From assembly GCF_014201505.1 (NCBI RefSeq), contig NZ_JACHEO010000002.1, positions 186,001 through 250,000 of the forward strand: DNA of 64,000 nt, written 5' to 3'. The notes under the pieces were generated by a model, which was given only the letters and a program-made list of their open reading frames with translations, did no database searches and was not told the origin of the DNA. This DNA is from Desulfoprunum benzoelyticum. Its GTDB lineage: Bacteria > Desulfobacterota > Desulfobulbia > Desulfobulbales > Desulfocapsaceae. Shown piece after piece: positions 52,669 through 63,214 of this stretch (position 1 is its first letter; every line of letters begins with the position of its first letter). The position numbers and the translations under genes are program-made.

Positions 52669-53499
52669 TCACTTCTGGCATTTCGAACAGAAATAACTGG
52701 CGCGGCCGCCGATCTGGACCTTCTCGATCGGGCGTCCGCAGGTCGGGCAGGGTTCGCCCTGGCGGTCGTAGACCTTGAAGTGGACCTGGAAATAGCCGCT
52801 TTTCCGCTCGGCGTTGAGGAAATCGCTGATCGTCGAGCCGCCGCAGTCGATGGCCTGCTGCAGCACCAGGCGGGTGTGCTGGACGATCCGCCGCCACGCC
52901 GCCGGGCTGAGCGTGGCGACACTGCGGGCAGGGCGGATGCGGGCGGCGAACAGGATCTCGTTGGCGTAGATATTGCCGATGCCGGCGACGGTTGTCGTGG
53001 TCATCAGGAAGGTCTTGATCGGCTGCTTCTTTCCCGCCGCTTTGTCGATCAGGTACTGGGCCGAAAAGCCCTCGCCGAGCGGCTCGGGTCCGGTTGCTTT
53101 GAAGAAGGTCTGGTCAAGAGCCGCTGCCTCCTCGCCGCTGAAGACGTGAATGGCCCCGAACCGCCGGCTGTCGTTGAGGCGCAGGTCGAGGTCGTTGTCG
53201 AGCAGCAGGCTGAGATGGTCGTGGCGGACGGCGGGGACCTCGAACGGGAAGAAGCCGAGCCTGCCGGTCATGCCGAGATGGATCAGCAGCCGGGCCCCGT
53301 TGTCGACGGTGATGATGAGGTACTTGGCCCTCCTGGCGACATCGACCACCGTGCGGCTCAGGATATGGCGGAACATCTCGGCAATCGGTATCCGGGTGCG
53401 CAGGTCCATGCCGCTGTGGCGGATCTGGACGATTTTCCGGCCGGTGAGATGGGGACGGAGACCTTGGCAGACAACTTCGACTTCCGGCAGTTCAGGCAT
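52669..53499 (-). CDS. mutM: Formamidopyrimidine-DNA glycosylase
   Basis: A 276-residue bifunctional DNA glycosylase/AP lyase that removes 8-oxoguanine and FaPy lesions. N-terminal PELPEVEV supplies catalytic Pro2 and Glu3; LIHLGMTGRLGFF and GIGNIYANEILFAARIRPA are core motifs, and the zinc finger is CPTCGRPIEKV with YFCSKCQK. It overlaps the phosphopantetheinyl transferase by eight bases. Confidence 0.97.
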   Translation of the reverse strand: MPELPEVEVVCQGLRPHLTGRKIVQIRHSGMDLRTRIPIAEMFRHILSRTVVDVARRAKYLIITVDNGARLLIHLGMTGRLGFFPFEVPAVRHDHLSLLLDNDLDLRLNDSRRFGAIHVFSGEEAAALDQTFFKATGPEPLGEGFSAQYLIDKAAGKKQPIKTFLMTTTTVAGIGNIYANEILFAARIRPARSVATLSPAAWRRIVQHTRLVLQQAIDCGGSTISDFLNAERKSGYFQVHFKVYDRQGEPCPTCGRPIEKVQIGGRASYFCSKCQK

Positions 53500-54277
53500 G
53501 GGCGTTTCCTCCGTGGGTGAGTACGACGCTGAGACAGAGATCTTCGAACCGGGTCGTCAGGACCGGCAGATCCCGCGGCGATTGCGGGGCGGATGGGTCC
53601 TGACCGAGAACGAGCACGGTGCAGTCGCCGGTGGTCGCTTCGCAGCGGCGCAGGACCAGTTCGAGAAAGCCGGGCATCCGCTCCCTGCCGACCGCCTTGC
53701 GGGCCGCTTCCTTGGCCGTCCACAGCAGGTTGAGGCGGGGGATGGGCTGGAGATCGGGGAGATGGCGCTGCAGGATCTGCGCCTCCTGCGGTTGGCAGAA
53801 GCGGGCGCAGATGCGCTCCAGCGTCGGCGAGTCCTCCTGGATATCGATGCCGCAGGCCGCAGCGGCGACGAGGGCGGCGGCGTAACCGCCGCTGTGCGAG
53901 ATCGACAGATCGATTCCGCTGACCGCGGCGAACGGGCCGGCGATCTCGGGGCGGCCGCTGGGCAGGTTGGCGATCATGATATCCCGGGCATCGGGGAGCG
54001 GCAGCTGCGGCAGAAACTTTCGGAGATATGCGCTGGTCGCCTGCTTGGCGCAGATCCGGCCGGTGAGCCACTGGGCCCGTCGCTTCGGCAGGGTGTAGGC
54101 GGCAAGGGCGGCCAGTTCCGGATCGGCCAGGACGACAGGGCCCGATCCCGGAGGTCGGGCCAGGTACGCATCGGGGTTGACGACCGCCGCCAGGGACAGG
54201 GCCGCCGGGTGATGAGAGAAGACAACGGGCAGGGTCTTTTCGAGCAGGGACAGGGTGGCGGCGGGAGATTTCGGCAT
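53492..54277 (-). CDS. 4'-phosphopantetheinyl transferase superfamily protein (Sfp-type)
   Basis: A 261-residue Sfp-type transferase that loads carrier proteins with the CoA-derived arm. Key motifs: VSGIDLSISHSGGYAAALVA, the Mg-binding GIDIQED and WTAKEAARKAVGRE. N-terminal half has SDAYLAR-like variation and RAQWLTGRICAKQATSAYLR. No polyketide or NRPS gene is in the window, so its carrier is elsewhere. Translated before mutM on the leftward strand. Confidence 0.9.
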   Translation of the reverse strand: MPKSPAATLSLLEKTLPVVFSHHPAALSLAAVVNPDAYLARPPGSGPVVLADPELAALAAYTLPKRRAQWLTGRICAKQATSAYLRKFLPQLPLPDARDIMIANLPSGRPEIAGPFAAVSGIDLSISHSGGYAAALVAAAACGIDIQEDSPTLERICARFCQPQEAQILQRHLPDLQPIPRLNLLWTAKEAARKAVGRERMPGFLELVLRRCEATTGDCTVLVLGQDPSAPQSPRDLPVLTTRFEDLCLSVVLTHGGNAHA

Positions 54278-54384
54278 CGGCAGAAGGTTAAAAACAACTT
54301 GCTATTTCAACGGTTTTTGCTAACTACTAAGAAAATTCGCGGTCTCAACACACATATGTGCACTATCCTGATTCAAGGTGATGT

Positions 54385-55143
54385 ATGGAAATCGGCGCCA
54401 ATCTGACATTGTACGATCTGCTGGTCCTGGGCCTGCTCCTCCTCCTCGTGGCGCGGGGGCTGTGGCTGGGCTTTCTCAGGCAGATCATCGGTCTTGTCGC
54501 CCTGTATTTCGGCTATATCGTCGCCAGTCAGTATCATGACAGACTCTTTCCCTTTTTACGAGATCTTTCCGGAAATCCCAAGGTTGTTTTCTTTGCCGCC
54601 TATGCCCTGCTGTTTGCCGCGACGTATATCGTCGCCGTGCTGGCCGGCAAGGGGCTGAACTACGTCATCAAGGTGTCGATGGCCGGCTGGTTCGACCGCC
54701 TGCTCGGCGGTGTCCTGGGACTGGCCAAGGGGATCCTGCTGGTGGTGCTGATGCACATGGTCCTCGGCACCGTCCTGGCGCCGGAAAACCAGCTGCTGCG
54801 CAACTGCGAGACCTGCGATGAGCTGAATGCGGCGACCGGGCTGGCCCTGGAGCTGATCCGCAACGAAGAGGCGCGCAAGGCCTTGATGCAGCAGGTCCCG
54901 GCGATCTCGGTCGATACCGTCAAGGACTATATCGCCCCCGGGGCGAAGGTGCCGCCGCCGACCTACCCCCCGCCGGAGGGCGCCCGGCCGGCGCCGGTCC
55001 CTCCGCCCCCGTCTCCCCCGGCGTCAAGTTCGACCGGCGCCGAGTCGCGAGGATCGTCCTTCTGGGATGAACCCCCGGCCGATAAGGCCGCCGTCGCCCC
55101 TTCGGCCCCCTCCCGTCCAACCGCACCCCCGCCGCAACCATAG
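54385..55143 (+). CDS. cvpA: CvpA family membrane protein
   Basis: A 252-residue protein with four N-terminal hydrophobic helices (about 8-130) matching CvpA: LYDLLVLGLLLLLVARGLWL, GFLRQIIGLVALYFGYIVAS, AYALLFAATYIVAVLAGKGL and LLGGVLGLAKGILLVVLMHM. A Pro-rich cytoplasmic tail (about 190-252) is unusual in length. CvpA is implicated in colicin V production and envelope stress. AAGGTG lies before ATG 54385. Confidence 0.88.
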   Translation: MEIGANLTLYDLLVLGLLLLLVARGLWLGFLRQIIGLVALYFGYIVASQYHDRLFPFLRDLSGNPKVVFFAAYALLFAATYIVAVLAGKGLNYVIKVSMAGWFDRLLGGVLGLAKGILLVVLMHMVLGTVLAPENQLLRNCETCDELNAATGLALELIRNEEARKALMQQVPAISVDTVKDYIAPGAKVPPPTYPPPEGARPAPVPPPPSPPASSSTGAESRGSSFWDEPPADKAAVAPSAPSRPTAPPPQP

Positions 55144-55181
55144 AGTATGAGGTGGCCGGGGCTCTTCCTCGGCAGGTCAAG

Positions 55182-55937
55182 ATGACAAAAGATCCCCACA
55201 GCTATCGGCAACGGGCGTATCGCCAGGTGCAGGCGCCGGCGGATCTCGTTGCCTCCTACGTCCGGGTGTCCGAAACCGATCTCCATATCCTCGCCGATCG
55301 CCCTGTCGAGCGGGAGGCCATGGAAACCGTCCTCCAGTGCCGGCTGGCGATCGAGAGCTATGCGGCGCGGCGCCCGGCATTTTTTTCTTCGCTTTTTCCC
55401 CTGCCGCCCGATCCGCTGGCTCCGCCGCTGATCCGTGAAATGCTGGCGGCCGGGGAGGCGGCAGGCGTCGGGCCGATGGCGGCGGTGGCCGGCGCCATCG
55501 CCGAACACGTCGGCCGTAGGCTGCTGGGGTGCGGGGTGCGGGAGATCATCGTCGAAAACGGCGGCGATATCTTTCTGCGCCGCCGGCGCGACTGCACCGT
55601 CGCGATCTTTGCCGGCCGGTCGCCGTTGAGCGGCCGGATCGGCCTGCGGATCGCTGCCCGGCAGATGCCGATCGCCGTCTGCACCTCGTCGGGAACCGTC
55701 GGCCATTCCCTCAGTTTCGGCGATGCCGACTCCGTCACCGTCCTGGCCGCATCGACGCCGCTGGCCGATGCGGTCGCGACCCGGCTGGGCAACGAGGTCG
55801 GGCGCGGCGGTGGCGGCGAGGGCGGGATCCGGCAGGCGTTGGAAGTTGCCGGCAGTTTTGCCGATAGCATCGGCGTGGTGGTGATCTGCGGCGGGTTGAT
55901 GGGGGCGGTCGGCGATGTCGAACTGGTCCGATTGTAG
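55182..55937 (+). CDS. UPF0280 family protein
   Basis: A 251-residue UPF0280 (ApbE-like fold) protein: RVSETDLHILADRPVEREAM, GVGPMAAVAGAIAEHVGRRL, REIIVENGGDIFLRRR and ICTSSGT-like VCTSSGTVGHSLSFGDADSV. The family resembles ApbE flavin transferases but lacks defined activity. ATG 55182 is chosen over 55152, because AGGTC lies just upstream. Separated from cvpA by 38 bases. Confidence 0.9.
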   Translation: MTKDPHSYRQRAYRQVQAPADLVASYVRVSETDLHILADRPVEREAMETVLQCRLAIESYAARRPAFFSSLFPLPPDPLAPPLIREMLAAGEAAGVGPMAAVAGAIAEHVGRRLLGCGVREIIVENGGDIFLRRRRDCTVAIFAGRSPLSGRIGLRIAARQMPIAVCTSSGTVGHSLSFGDADSVTVLAASTPLADAVATRLGNEVGRGGGGEGGIRQALEVAGSFADSIGVVVICGGLMGAVGDVELVRL

Positions 55938-56007
55938 CTGTGGCTGAAGCTTGAGCGGGCAACAGCGGCTACGGGCCGGGGCAGGGAACGAGCCTGCCGG
56001 CCGTGTC

Positions 56008-56901
56008 TTACTGCTGTCGCAGTGCCGCCCTCGCCTCGGCGATCAGGGCCTCCCGGAATTGGCCGACAAAGGTGTCGACATCCTGCTGCCAGGTCCCGAA
56101 TGTGGAGATGCCGGCCAGATCCAGCCGGGTGTTGGCGAGGATCGAATTGGCCGGACGGTGGGCCAGGGTCGGGTAATCGGCCGTCGTGCAGGGCACGAGG
56201 TTGTGCGGCGCCCCCATGGCCTGAAGGAAGTAGCGGGCGGCGTCGTACCAGGTGGAGTGGCCGTCGCTGGTGGCGTGGATGACCCCGGTCATCTTCGTGT
56301 GCAGCAGTTTCTGGATCTGCAGCGCCAGGGTGTAGGACCAGGTCAGCGAGCCGTACTGGTCGTTCACGACCTTCAGCGGCCGCTCGGGATCGGCGAGCGC
56401 CAGCCGCAGCATGGTCTTGAGGAAATTTTTGCCGTAGGCCGAATAGAGCCAGGCGGTGCGGAGGATGATCGCGTTGCCGCCCTGGGCGGTGATGTACTCC
56501 TCGCCCGCCAGTTTGCTCCGGCCGTACTGGGACAGCGGGTTGGGCGGGTCGTCCTCGCTGTAGGACTGCGGCGCCGGTTTTCTGCCGTCGAAGACGTAAT
56601 CGGTGGAGATGTGGATCAGCCGGCAGTTGCTCCGGCAGGCGGCGATCGCCAGATTCTTCGGCCCTTCGGCGTTGACCTTCCACGAAAGGTCGAGCTCGGT
56701 CTCGCAGGCGTCGACGGCGGTATAGGCGGCACAGTTGATGATGACCTGCGGCCGGACTTCGTCGATGTAGCGGTCGACGCTGGCCGGGTCGCCGATGTCG
56801 ATCTGCGGGATATCGCACCCCAGGGTCTGGTTGTCGGCGGACAGAATGTTGCAGCAGTCCGAGCCGAGCTGGCCGCGGGCGCCGATGATCAGTATCTTCA
56901 T
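56008..56901 (-). CDS. rfbD: dTDP-4-dehydrorhamnose reductase
   Basis: A 297-residue short-chain dehydrogenase that makes dTDP-L-rhamnose. N-terminal GARGQLGSDC is the NAD(P) site; DEVRPQVIINCAAYTAVDAC, STDYVFDG and YGRSKLAGEEYI carry the Tyr-x3-Lys catalytic motif. Start ATG 56901 (MKILIIGARGQLG). It follows rfbA on the leftward strand with a short gap; rfbB and rfbC are not in the window. Confidence 0.95.
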   Translation of the reverse strand: MKILIIGARGQLGSDCCNILSADNQTLGCDIPQIDIGDPASVDRYIDEVRPQVIINCAAYTAVDACETELDLSWKVNAEGPKNLAIAACRSNCRLIHISTDYVFDGRKPAPQSYSEDDPPNPLSQYGRSKLAGEEYITAQGGNAIILRTAWLYSAYGKNFLKTMLRLALADPERPLKVVNDQYGSLTWSYTLALQIQKLLHTKMTGVIHATSDGHSTWYDAARYFLQAMGAPHNLVPCTTADYPTLAHRPANSILANTRLDLAGISTFGTWQQDVDTFVGQFREALIAEARAALRQQ

Positions 56902-56908
56902 TTTTTCC

Positions 56909-57790
56909 TTAACGTGCATTCTTCATCTCGGCCACGACATCGGTGATATACTGGCCGTATTGGTTCTTCATCAGATCGTCCGCGAGGTGGAGGAGCTGGT
57001 CGAGGGTGATGTAGCCGAGCTGGTAGGCGATCTCCTCGATGCAGGCGATCTTCAGCCCCTGCCGTTCCTGCACCGCCTGGACGTAGCTGGCCGCCTGCTG
57101 CAGCGATTCGTGGGTGCCGGTGTCGAGCCAGCAGAAGCCGCGGCCGAGCGGCTGGACCTTCAGGGTGCCGCGGCGCAGGTACTCGTTGTTGATATCGGTG
57201 ATCTCGAGTTCGCCGCGGGCCGACGGCCTGACCTGCCCTGCGATGGCGACGACCTCGTTGTCGTAGAAGTAGAGGCCGGGGACGGCATATTTTGACTTCG
57301 GCCGCTGCGGTTTCTCCTCGATGCCGATGACCTGGTTGGCGGCATCGAACTCGACCACCCCGTAGCGTTCGGGGTCGCTGACCATGTAGCCGAAAATCAG
57401 CCCGCCGCTGGTCAGTTGCGAGCTTTCCCTCAGGATCCTGGTGAAGCCGGGGCCGAAGAAGATGTTGTCGCCGAGGATCAGGCAGACCGGATCGCGGCCG
57501 ATGAATTCCTTGCCGATGATGAAGGCCTGGGCCAGTCCTTCCGGGCGCGGCTGCTCGGCGTAGCTGATCGCCAGCCCGAGCTGCGAGCCGTCACCGAACA
57601 GCTCGCGGAAGCTGGGCAGGTCGTGCGGGGTCGAGATGATCAGGATCTCCCGGATGCCGGCGAGCATGAGCACCGACAGCGGGTAGTAGATCATCGGCTT
57701 GTCGTAGATCGGGATCAGCTGCTTGCTGATGACCCTGGTCAGGGGATAGAGCCGGGTGCCGGAGCCGCCGGCGAGGATGATGCCTTTCAT
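56909..57790 (-). CDS. rfbA: Glucose-1-phosphate thymidylyltransferase
   Basis: A 293-residue nucleotidyltransferase forming dTDP-glucose. N-terminal signature [20 protein letters not shown], then [49 protein letters not shown] and [20 protein letters not shown]. The true start is ATG 57790; the frame runs much further upstream through antisense sequence. First gene of the leftward rfbA-rfbD pair. Confidence 0.96.
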   Translation of the reverse strand: MKGIILAGGSGTRLYPLTRVISKQLIPIYDKPMIYYPLSVLMLAGIREILIISTPHDLPSFRELFGDGSQLGLAISYAEQPRPEGLAQAFIIGKEFIGRDPVCLILGDNIFFGPGFTRILRESSQLTSGGLIFGYMVSDPERYGVVEFDAANQVIGIEEKPQRPKSKYAVPGLYFYDNEVVAIAGQVRPSARGELEITDINNEYLRRGTLKVQPLGRGFCWLDTGTHESLQQAASYVQAVQERQGLKIACIEEIAYQLGYITLDQLLHLADDLMKNQYGQYITDVVAEMKNAR

Positions 57791-57907
57791 AATGCTCTTC
57801 GTTGCTGAAACGGTGGAAAGTCCTTGCTGCAGGCGAAATTGTCTTTTAGTATCGCCCAATAAGACTGTGAATATACCGAACCCCCGACGAAAAGGAAACG
57901 CAAAAAA

Positions 57908-59266
57908 ATGGACTGGTCGCCGCCGCCGTGCTTCAAGGCCTACGATATCCGGGGCCGGGTCCCCGCCGAGTTGAATCCGCCGCTGGCCTACGACATCGGT
58001 CGGGCCTTCGCCGCTGTCCACCAGGCCAAGAAGGTCGCGGTGGGCCGCGATATCCGCCTGTCGGGCCAGGAACTGTCCCGGGCGCTGATCGCCGGCCTGA
58101 CCGATATGGGGACCGATGTCCTCGACCTCGGAATCTGCGGCACCGAGGAGATCTACCACGCCGCCTTCAGCCTCGAGGGCGAGGGCGTCGACGGCGGCAT
58201 CATCGTCACCGCCAGCCATAATCCCGCCGACTACAACGGCATGAAATTCGTGACCCGGGGGGCGCGGCCGGTGACCGGTGAGTCCGGCCTGCGGCAGATG
58301 GCCGAAAAGATCAGCCGGGGAATCCTGCCGCCGCCGACGGACTCCAAGGGGCGGTATGGAGAGCGGTCGCTGCAGGCTGAATACGTCCGCCACCTGCTCG
58401 GCACCATCGATTCCGCCGGCCTGCAGCCGCTGAAGATCGTCGTCAACAGCGGCAACGGCTGCGCCGGGGCGATCATCGACCTGCTGGCGCCGCAGCTGCC
58501 GTTCGACTTCGTCCGGCTCCATCATGATCCCGACGGCACCTTCCCCCACGGCGTCCCCAACCCCCTGCTGCCCGAATGCCGAGCCGAGACGGCGCGGCTG
58601 GTGCTGGAATCGGGCGCCGCTCTCGGCATCGCCTGGGACGGCGACTTCGACCGCTGTTTCTTCTGGGATGAGCACGGCACCTTTATCGAGGGCTACTATA
58701 TTGTCGGCCTCCTCGCCCTGGAGATGCTGGAGCGGGAGGCGGGGGCGAAGATCCTCTACGACCCCCGCCTGACCTGGAACACCGAGGAGCTGGTGCGCGC
58801 CGCCGGCGGGGTGCCGGTCATGACCCGGACCGGCCACGCCTTCATCAAGGAGCGGATGCGCCGCGAGGACGCGATCTACGGCGGCGAGATGTCGGCCCAT
58901 CACTACTTCCGCGATTTCGGCTACTGTGACTCGGGGATGATCCCGTGGCTGCTGATCTGCTCCCTGCTCAGCCGCCGCCGGGCCACCCTGTCGAGCCTGG
59001 TGGCCGAGCGGATGCGGGCCTACCCGGTGTCCGGCGAGATCAACTTCCGGGTTGGCGACCCCGATGCGGTCATTTCGACGGTGGAGCAGCGGTATGGCCA
59101 CGGGACCATCGATCGGACCGACGGGCTCAGCATCGCCTTCGCCGATTTCCGCTTCAATATCCGCAAGTCGAACACCGAGCCGCTGCTCCGCCTCAACGTC
59201 GAGACCAGGGGCGATGCGGCCCTGCTGGCCCGGGTCCTGGCCGAGCTGCGGGGGCTGATTCATTGA
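57908..59266 (+). CDS. manB: Phosphomannomutase/phosphoglucomutase
   Basis: A 452-residue alpha-D-phosphohexomutase converting mannose-6-P to mannose-1-P (and possibly glucose). [15 protein letters not shown] at the start, active-site serine in [15 protein letters not shown], metal loop [15 protein letters not shown], sugar loop [11 protein letters not shown] and phosphate loop [15 protein letters not shown]. It supplies mannose-1-P for manC downstream. Divergent from rfbA. Confidence 0.94.
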   Translation: MDWSPPPCFKAYDIRGRVPAELNPPLAYDIGRAFAAVHQAKKVAVGRDIRLSGQELSRALIAGLTDMGTDVLDLGICGTEEIYHAAFSLEGEGVDGGIIVTASHNPADYNGMKFVTRGARPVTGESGLRQMAEKISRGILPPPTDSKGRYGERSLQAEYVRHLLGTIDSAGLQPLKIVVNSGNGCAGAIIDLLAPQLPFDFVRLHHDPDGTFPHGVPNPLLPECRAETARLVLESGAALGIAWDGDFDRCFFWDEHGTFIEGYYIVGLLALEMLEREAGAKILYDPRLTWNTEELVRAAGGVPVMTRTGHAFIKERMRREDAIYGGEMSAHHYFRDFGYCDSGMIPWLLICSLLSRRRATLSSLVAERMRAYPVSGEINFRVGDPDAVISTVEQRYGHGTIDRTDGLSIAFADFRFNIRKSNTEPLLRLNVETRGDAALLARVLAELRGLIH

Positions 59267-59289
59267 AAATGGGAGTACTCCACCGGCAG

Positions 59290-59585
59290 GAAAGGACAAG
59301 ATTTCTCGCTTCGCTTCGAAATGACAGGGGAAAAAGCTCGATATGACAGCGGGGGCGGAATCATGCCCTTCGCCCTGCCGGGAACGATGCGATTTCTCCC
59401 AGTCGCCTCGACCTGCCCCCGCTGTCATCTCGACCAGAGGGAGAGATCTTAAACAGGCCTTGGAATGATTCCCTACCGGAAACGACAAGATTTCTCGCTT
59501 CGCTTCGAAATGACAGCGGGGGCGGGCGTTTCGCCCTTCGCCCTGCCGGGAACGATGCGATTGCTCGCTGGCGCTTCGAAATGAC
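59290..59585. repeat. REP units, inverse orientation
   Basis: Type-A units read as AAGATTTCTCGCTTCGCTTC at 59299 and 59488, type-B at about 59415 (CTGTCATCTCGACCAGAGGG) and a further partial unit to 59585. They fill the gap between the mutase and manC; no gene is supported. Confidence 0.87.
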
Positions 59586-59621
59586 AGAAGAATTCTCATA
59601 TATCTTAGCAAAGGTTTGAAC

Positions 59622-61031
59622 ATGACATCCATCCAGCCGGTCATACTGGCAGGCGGCACCGGGTCGAGATTATGGCCCCTGTCCCGCGAACTCTACCCCA
59701 AACAGCTGCTGCAACTCATCGACCAGACCTCGCTGCTGCAGACGACCCTGCTGCGGGCCGCCCGGCTGCCGGCGGTACTGCCGCCGCTCATCGTCGTCGG
59801 CGAGGAGCACCGCTTCATCACCCGGACCCAGGTCGACGAACTGCAATGCTTTGACGAGTACACCATCCTCCTCGAACCGCTCGGCCGCAACACCGCCCCG
59901 GCCGTCTGTGCCGCCGCCGAATACAGTGGCCGCCACAATGCCGCCGGGACAGTCCTGCTGGTCCTGCCGGCCGACCACATCGTCAGGAATCAGCCCCGGT
60001 TCCAGGAAGTCGTGGCCGAGGCGGCGGAACTGGCGGGCCGCGGCGCGATCGTCACCTTCGGCATCACCCCGCAGTACCCGGAGACCGGCTATGGCTACAT
60101 CGAGCGGGGAGAGCAGGGGGAGGTCGTGACCTTCAAGGAGAAACCGGACCGGTCGACCGCCGAACAGTATCTCGAGAGCGGCCGGTTTTTCTGGAACAGC
60201 GGGATGTTCGCCTTCACCGCCGAATCCTTCCGGGCCGAGATGGAAGAGCATGCCCCGGCGATTCTGGCGACCATGGCGAAGGCCGTGGCCGAGGGAGAGC
60301 GCGACGGCTGCTTTTTCCGCCTCGACCGCCAGCAGATGGAGCGCTGCCCCAGTGATTCCATCGACTACGCCTTGATGGAGAAGACCGCGAAGGCGGCGGT
60401 GGTGGCGGCCGACCTCGGCTGGAGTGATATCGGCTCCTGGCAGGCCCTGTGGCAGGTGCTGGACAAGGATGATGCCGGCAATGTCTGCCAGGGCGACGTC
60501 TATCTCCAGGACACGCGCGATTGCCTGATCCGCTCCGAGGACATGCTGGTTGCCGCGGTCGGCCTCGAGAATACGCTGATTGTCGAGACCGCCGACGCCC
60601 TGCTGGTGGCGCCGCTGTCGCGGGCGCAGGACGTCAAGCAGGTCGTCGAGCATCTGAAGCGGACCAGGCGCAAGGAGTTTTTCAGCCATTCCACGGTCTA
60701 TCGGCCCTGGGGCTGCTACACCGTGCTCGAGGAGCAGCCCCGCTACCAGATGAAACGGATCACGGTCAACCCCGGGGCCAAGCTGTCGCTGCAGATGCAC
60801 CATCATCGCTACGAGCACTGGGTGGTGGTATCGGGCACGGCCCGGGTGACCAACGGCGATTCGGTCATCCTCCTGCACGAGAACCAGTCGACCTACATCC
60901 CCGCCGGCACGGTCCATCGGCTGGAGAATCCCGGGGTCATCGCCCTCGATCTGATCGAGGTCCAGATCGGCAGCTATCTCGGCGAGGACGACATCGTCCG
61001 CTACGAGGATGTTTACGGCCGCCAGCAATGA
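59622..61031 (+). CDS. manC: Mannose-1-phosphate guanylyltransferase/mannose-6-phosphate isomerase
   Basis: A 469-residue bifunctional enzyme making GDP-mannose. N-terminal [32 protein letters not shown] and [20 protein letters not shown]-terminal cupin isomerase domain with [28 protein letters not shown] and [17 protein letters not shown] 59622 is preferred to TTG 59616, with AAAGG upstream. A strong hairpin follows its stop. Confidence 0.95.
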   Translation: MTSIQPVILAGGTGSRLWPLSRELYPKQLLQLIDQTSLLQTTLLRAARLPAVLPPLIVVGEEHRFITRTQVDELQCFDEYTILLEPLGRNTAPAVCAAAEYSGRHNAAGTVLLVLPADHIVRNQPRFQEVVAEAAELAGRGAIVTFGITPQYPETGYGYIERGEQGEVVTFKEKPDRSTAEQYLESGRFFWNSGMFAFTAESFRAEMEEHAPAILATMAKAVAEGERDGCFFRLDRQQMERCPSDSIDYALMEKTAKAAVVAADLGWSDIGSWQALWQVLDKDDAGNVCQGDVYLQDTRDCLIRSEDMLVAAVGLENTLIVETADALLVAPLSRAQDVKQVVEHLKRTRRKEFFSHSTVYRPWGCYTVLEEQPRYQMKRITVNPGAKLSLQMHHHRYEHWVVVSGTARVTNGDSVILLHENQSTYIPAGTVHRLENPGVIALDLIEVQIGSYLGEDDIVRYEDVYGRQQ

Positions 61032-61037
61032 TGGCAA

Positions 61038-61080
61038 GCCGGTCCCTGGTCATCGGCTCCATGCCTGACCAGGGACCGGC
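61038..61080 (+). terminator. Strong hairpin after manC
   Basis: GCCGGTCCCTGGTCA (61038-61052) and TGACCAGGGACCGGC (61066-61080) form a perfect 15-base stem around a 13-base loop, starting six bases after the manC stop. There is no following T tract, so it may be a non-canonical terminator or an mRNA-stabilising structure. Confidence 0.65.
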
Positions 61081-61468
61081 ATCGACCCCGCCGCGGCGCG
61101 ACCGAACAGTCGCCTCCGGTTGCCGCCCGGTGAAGTGGAGCCCTACCTCTCCGTTCCCATTGATCACGGTGCAATCCACAAGGTGGAGCGCATCGCCCCT
61201 GGTCGCTCTTGTCGTTTCCGTTGCCGCCATGTCCTGAATTTCTGAAGACGGTTTCCGGGCCGCGTTGCGCCCGCTGGTTCCCCGGCGAGATCGGCCCCGA
61301 TCGACAGTGGAAAGCGGTGGCTAACGGTGGAGCTAAAATATAAAAAATACAATATTGTAAAACAATATATAATAATATTACAAAAAAGTATAAATGGGCA
61401 GGCCGGATAATCCCGCAAACGATATAAAAAACCAGTAAAAAAAGTATATTGGGTTATAAATTCTCTTC

Positions 61469-61484
61469 AGGCACACTTCTTGTA
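61469..61484 (+). promoter_or_regulatory. Candidate sigma-54 promoter of amtB
   Basis: AGGCACACTTCTTGTA fits the -24/-12 pattern: GGCAC, then GT (for GC) with the required ten-base spacing. About 98 bases before the amtB start. Two substitutions from consensus. The preceding 61320-61440 stretch is very AT-rich and could hold activator sites; nothing else is recognised in 61081-61468. Confidence 0.55.
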
Positions 61485-61581
61485 TTAAAGATACCAGCCG
61501 ATTGAAAGAAAGTTCAATCGTGCCGTTCCCGCGACAACGGGATCTTTAATAAGAATGGAAAACAGCACAGAGGAGAAGTGT

Positions 61582-62784
61582 ATGGAACTGAATACCGGAG
61601 ATACCGCTTTCATGCTTATCGCCACGGCCCTGGTCATGTTTATGACCCCCGGCCTGGCCTTGTTCTACGGTGGTCTTGTCCGCAGCAAAAACGTGTTGGC
61701 AACGATCATGCAGAGTTTCCTCTGTCTGGGAATCGTGTCGCTTATCTGGGTGGTCTACGGCTATTCCCTGGCGTTCGGGCCCGATGTCGGCAATGTCATC
61801 GGCAACCTTGATTTCGTGTTTCTGAACAATGTCAGCTGGGAGACGGGGGCCGGCAGAACGATTCCCGACATCCTGTTTTGCGCCTTTCAGCTGATGTTCG
61901 CGATCATCACCCCGGCCCTGATCACCGGCGCCTTCGCCGAGCGGATGAAATTCCCGGCCTACCTGCTCTTCGTCGCCGCCTGGGTCAGCCTGGTCTACTT
62001 CCCGGTCTGTCACTGGGTCTGGGGCGGCGGCTGGCTGGCGGATCTGGGCGCCCTCGACTTCGCCGGCGGGACGGTTATCCACATCAATTCGGGGGCTGCG
62101 GCCCTGGTGTGCGCGATCGTCATCGGCCGGCGCCGGGGATATGGCCGGGATGCGATCCATCCCAACAACCTGCCGATGACCGTGCTCGGCGCCGCCATTC
62201 TCTGGATCGGCTGGTTCGGATTCAATGCCGGCAGCGCCCTGACGGCTGGGCCGATTGCCGCCCTGGCGCTGATGACGACCCAGCTGGCGGCCGGCGTCGG
62301 GGCCCTGGGCTGGGTCCTGGCCGAGTGGAAGATCCAGGGCCGGCCGACGACCCTCGGCGCGGCCTCCGGCGCCGTTGCCGGTCTGGTCGCCATCACCCCC
62401 GGCTGTGGTTTCGTGACCCCCGTCTGGGCGGTGGTGATCGGCGGGGTTGCCGGAGTCCTCTGTTATCTCGGGATTATCCTGAAGACCAGGATCGGCTATG
62501 ACGATGCCCTCGATGTCGTCGCCGTCCACGGCCTCGGCGGGCTGTGGGGGGCGCTGGCCACCGGGGTCTTCGCCTCGGTCGGCGCCAAGGGCCTGCTGTA
62601 CGGCAATCCCCATCAGCTGACGGTGCAGGCCATCGGCGCCGGGGCGGCAATCGTCTACTCGGTGGTCGTGACCTTTGTCATCCTGAAAGTGATAGACGCG
62701 ATAGTTGGTCTTCGTGTAGATAGTGAAGGTGAACAGCAGGGTCTCGATGTCGTCGAACATAGTGAGGTAGGCTACAGCATCTGA
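61582..62784 (+). CDS. amtB: Ammonium transporter AmtB
   Basis: A 400-residue membrane ammonium channel with about 11 helices. Conserved: FYGGLVRSKNVLATIMQSF, CHWVWGGGWLADLGALDFAG (pore His), FNAGSALTAG and VAVHGLGGLWGALATGVFAS (second pore His). ATG 61582 has GAGGAG just upstream; an ATG at 61555 would add nine residues. Coupled with glnB, which encodes the PII regulator that blocks the channel. Confidence 0.95.
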   Translation: MELNTGDTAFMLIATALVMFMTPGLALFYGGLVRSKNVLATIMQSFLCLGIVSLIWVVYGYSLAFGPDVGNVIGNLDFVFLNNVSWETGAGRTIPDILFCAFQLMFAIITPALITGAFAERMKFPAYLLFVAAWVSLVYFPVCHWVWGGGWLADLGALDFAGGTVIHINSGAAALVCAIVIGRRRGYGRDAIHPNNLPMTVLGAAILWIGWFGFNAGSALTAGPIAALALMTTQLAAGVGALGWVLAEWKIQGRPTTLGAASGAVAGLVAITPGCGFVTPVWAVVIGGVAGVLCYLGIILKTRIGYDDALDVVAVHGLGGLWGALATGVFASVGAKGLLYGNPHQLTVQAIGAGAAIVYSVVVTFVILKVIDAIVGLRVDSEGEQQGLDVVEHSEVGYSI

Positions 62785-63207
<423 letters not shown>

Positions 63208-63214
63208 TCGGTAG

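Noticed and set aside
57791-59659. Long upstream extension of the rfbA frame
   Set aside because: It runs antisense through the mutase gene and REP units; the conserved rfbA start is at 57790.
61081-61468. Possible small RNA or riboswitch before amtB
   Set aside because: AT-rich and low complexity; no conserved riboswitch core or tRNA-like fold could be made out.
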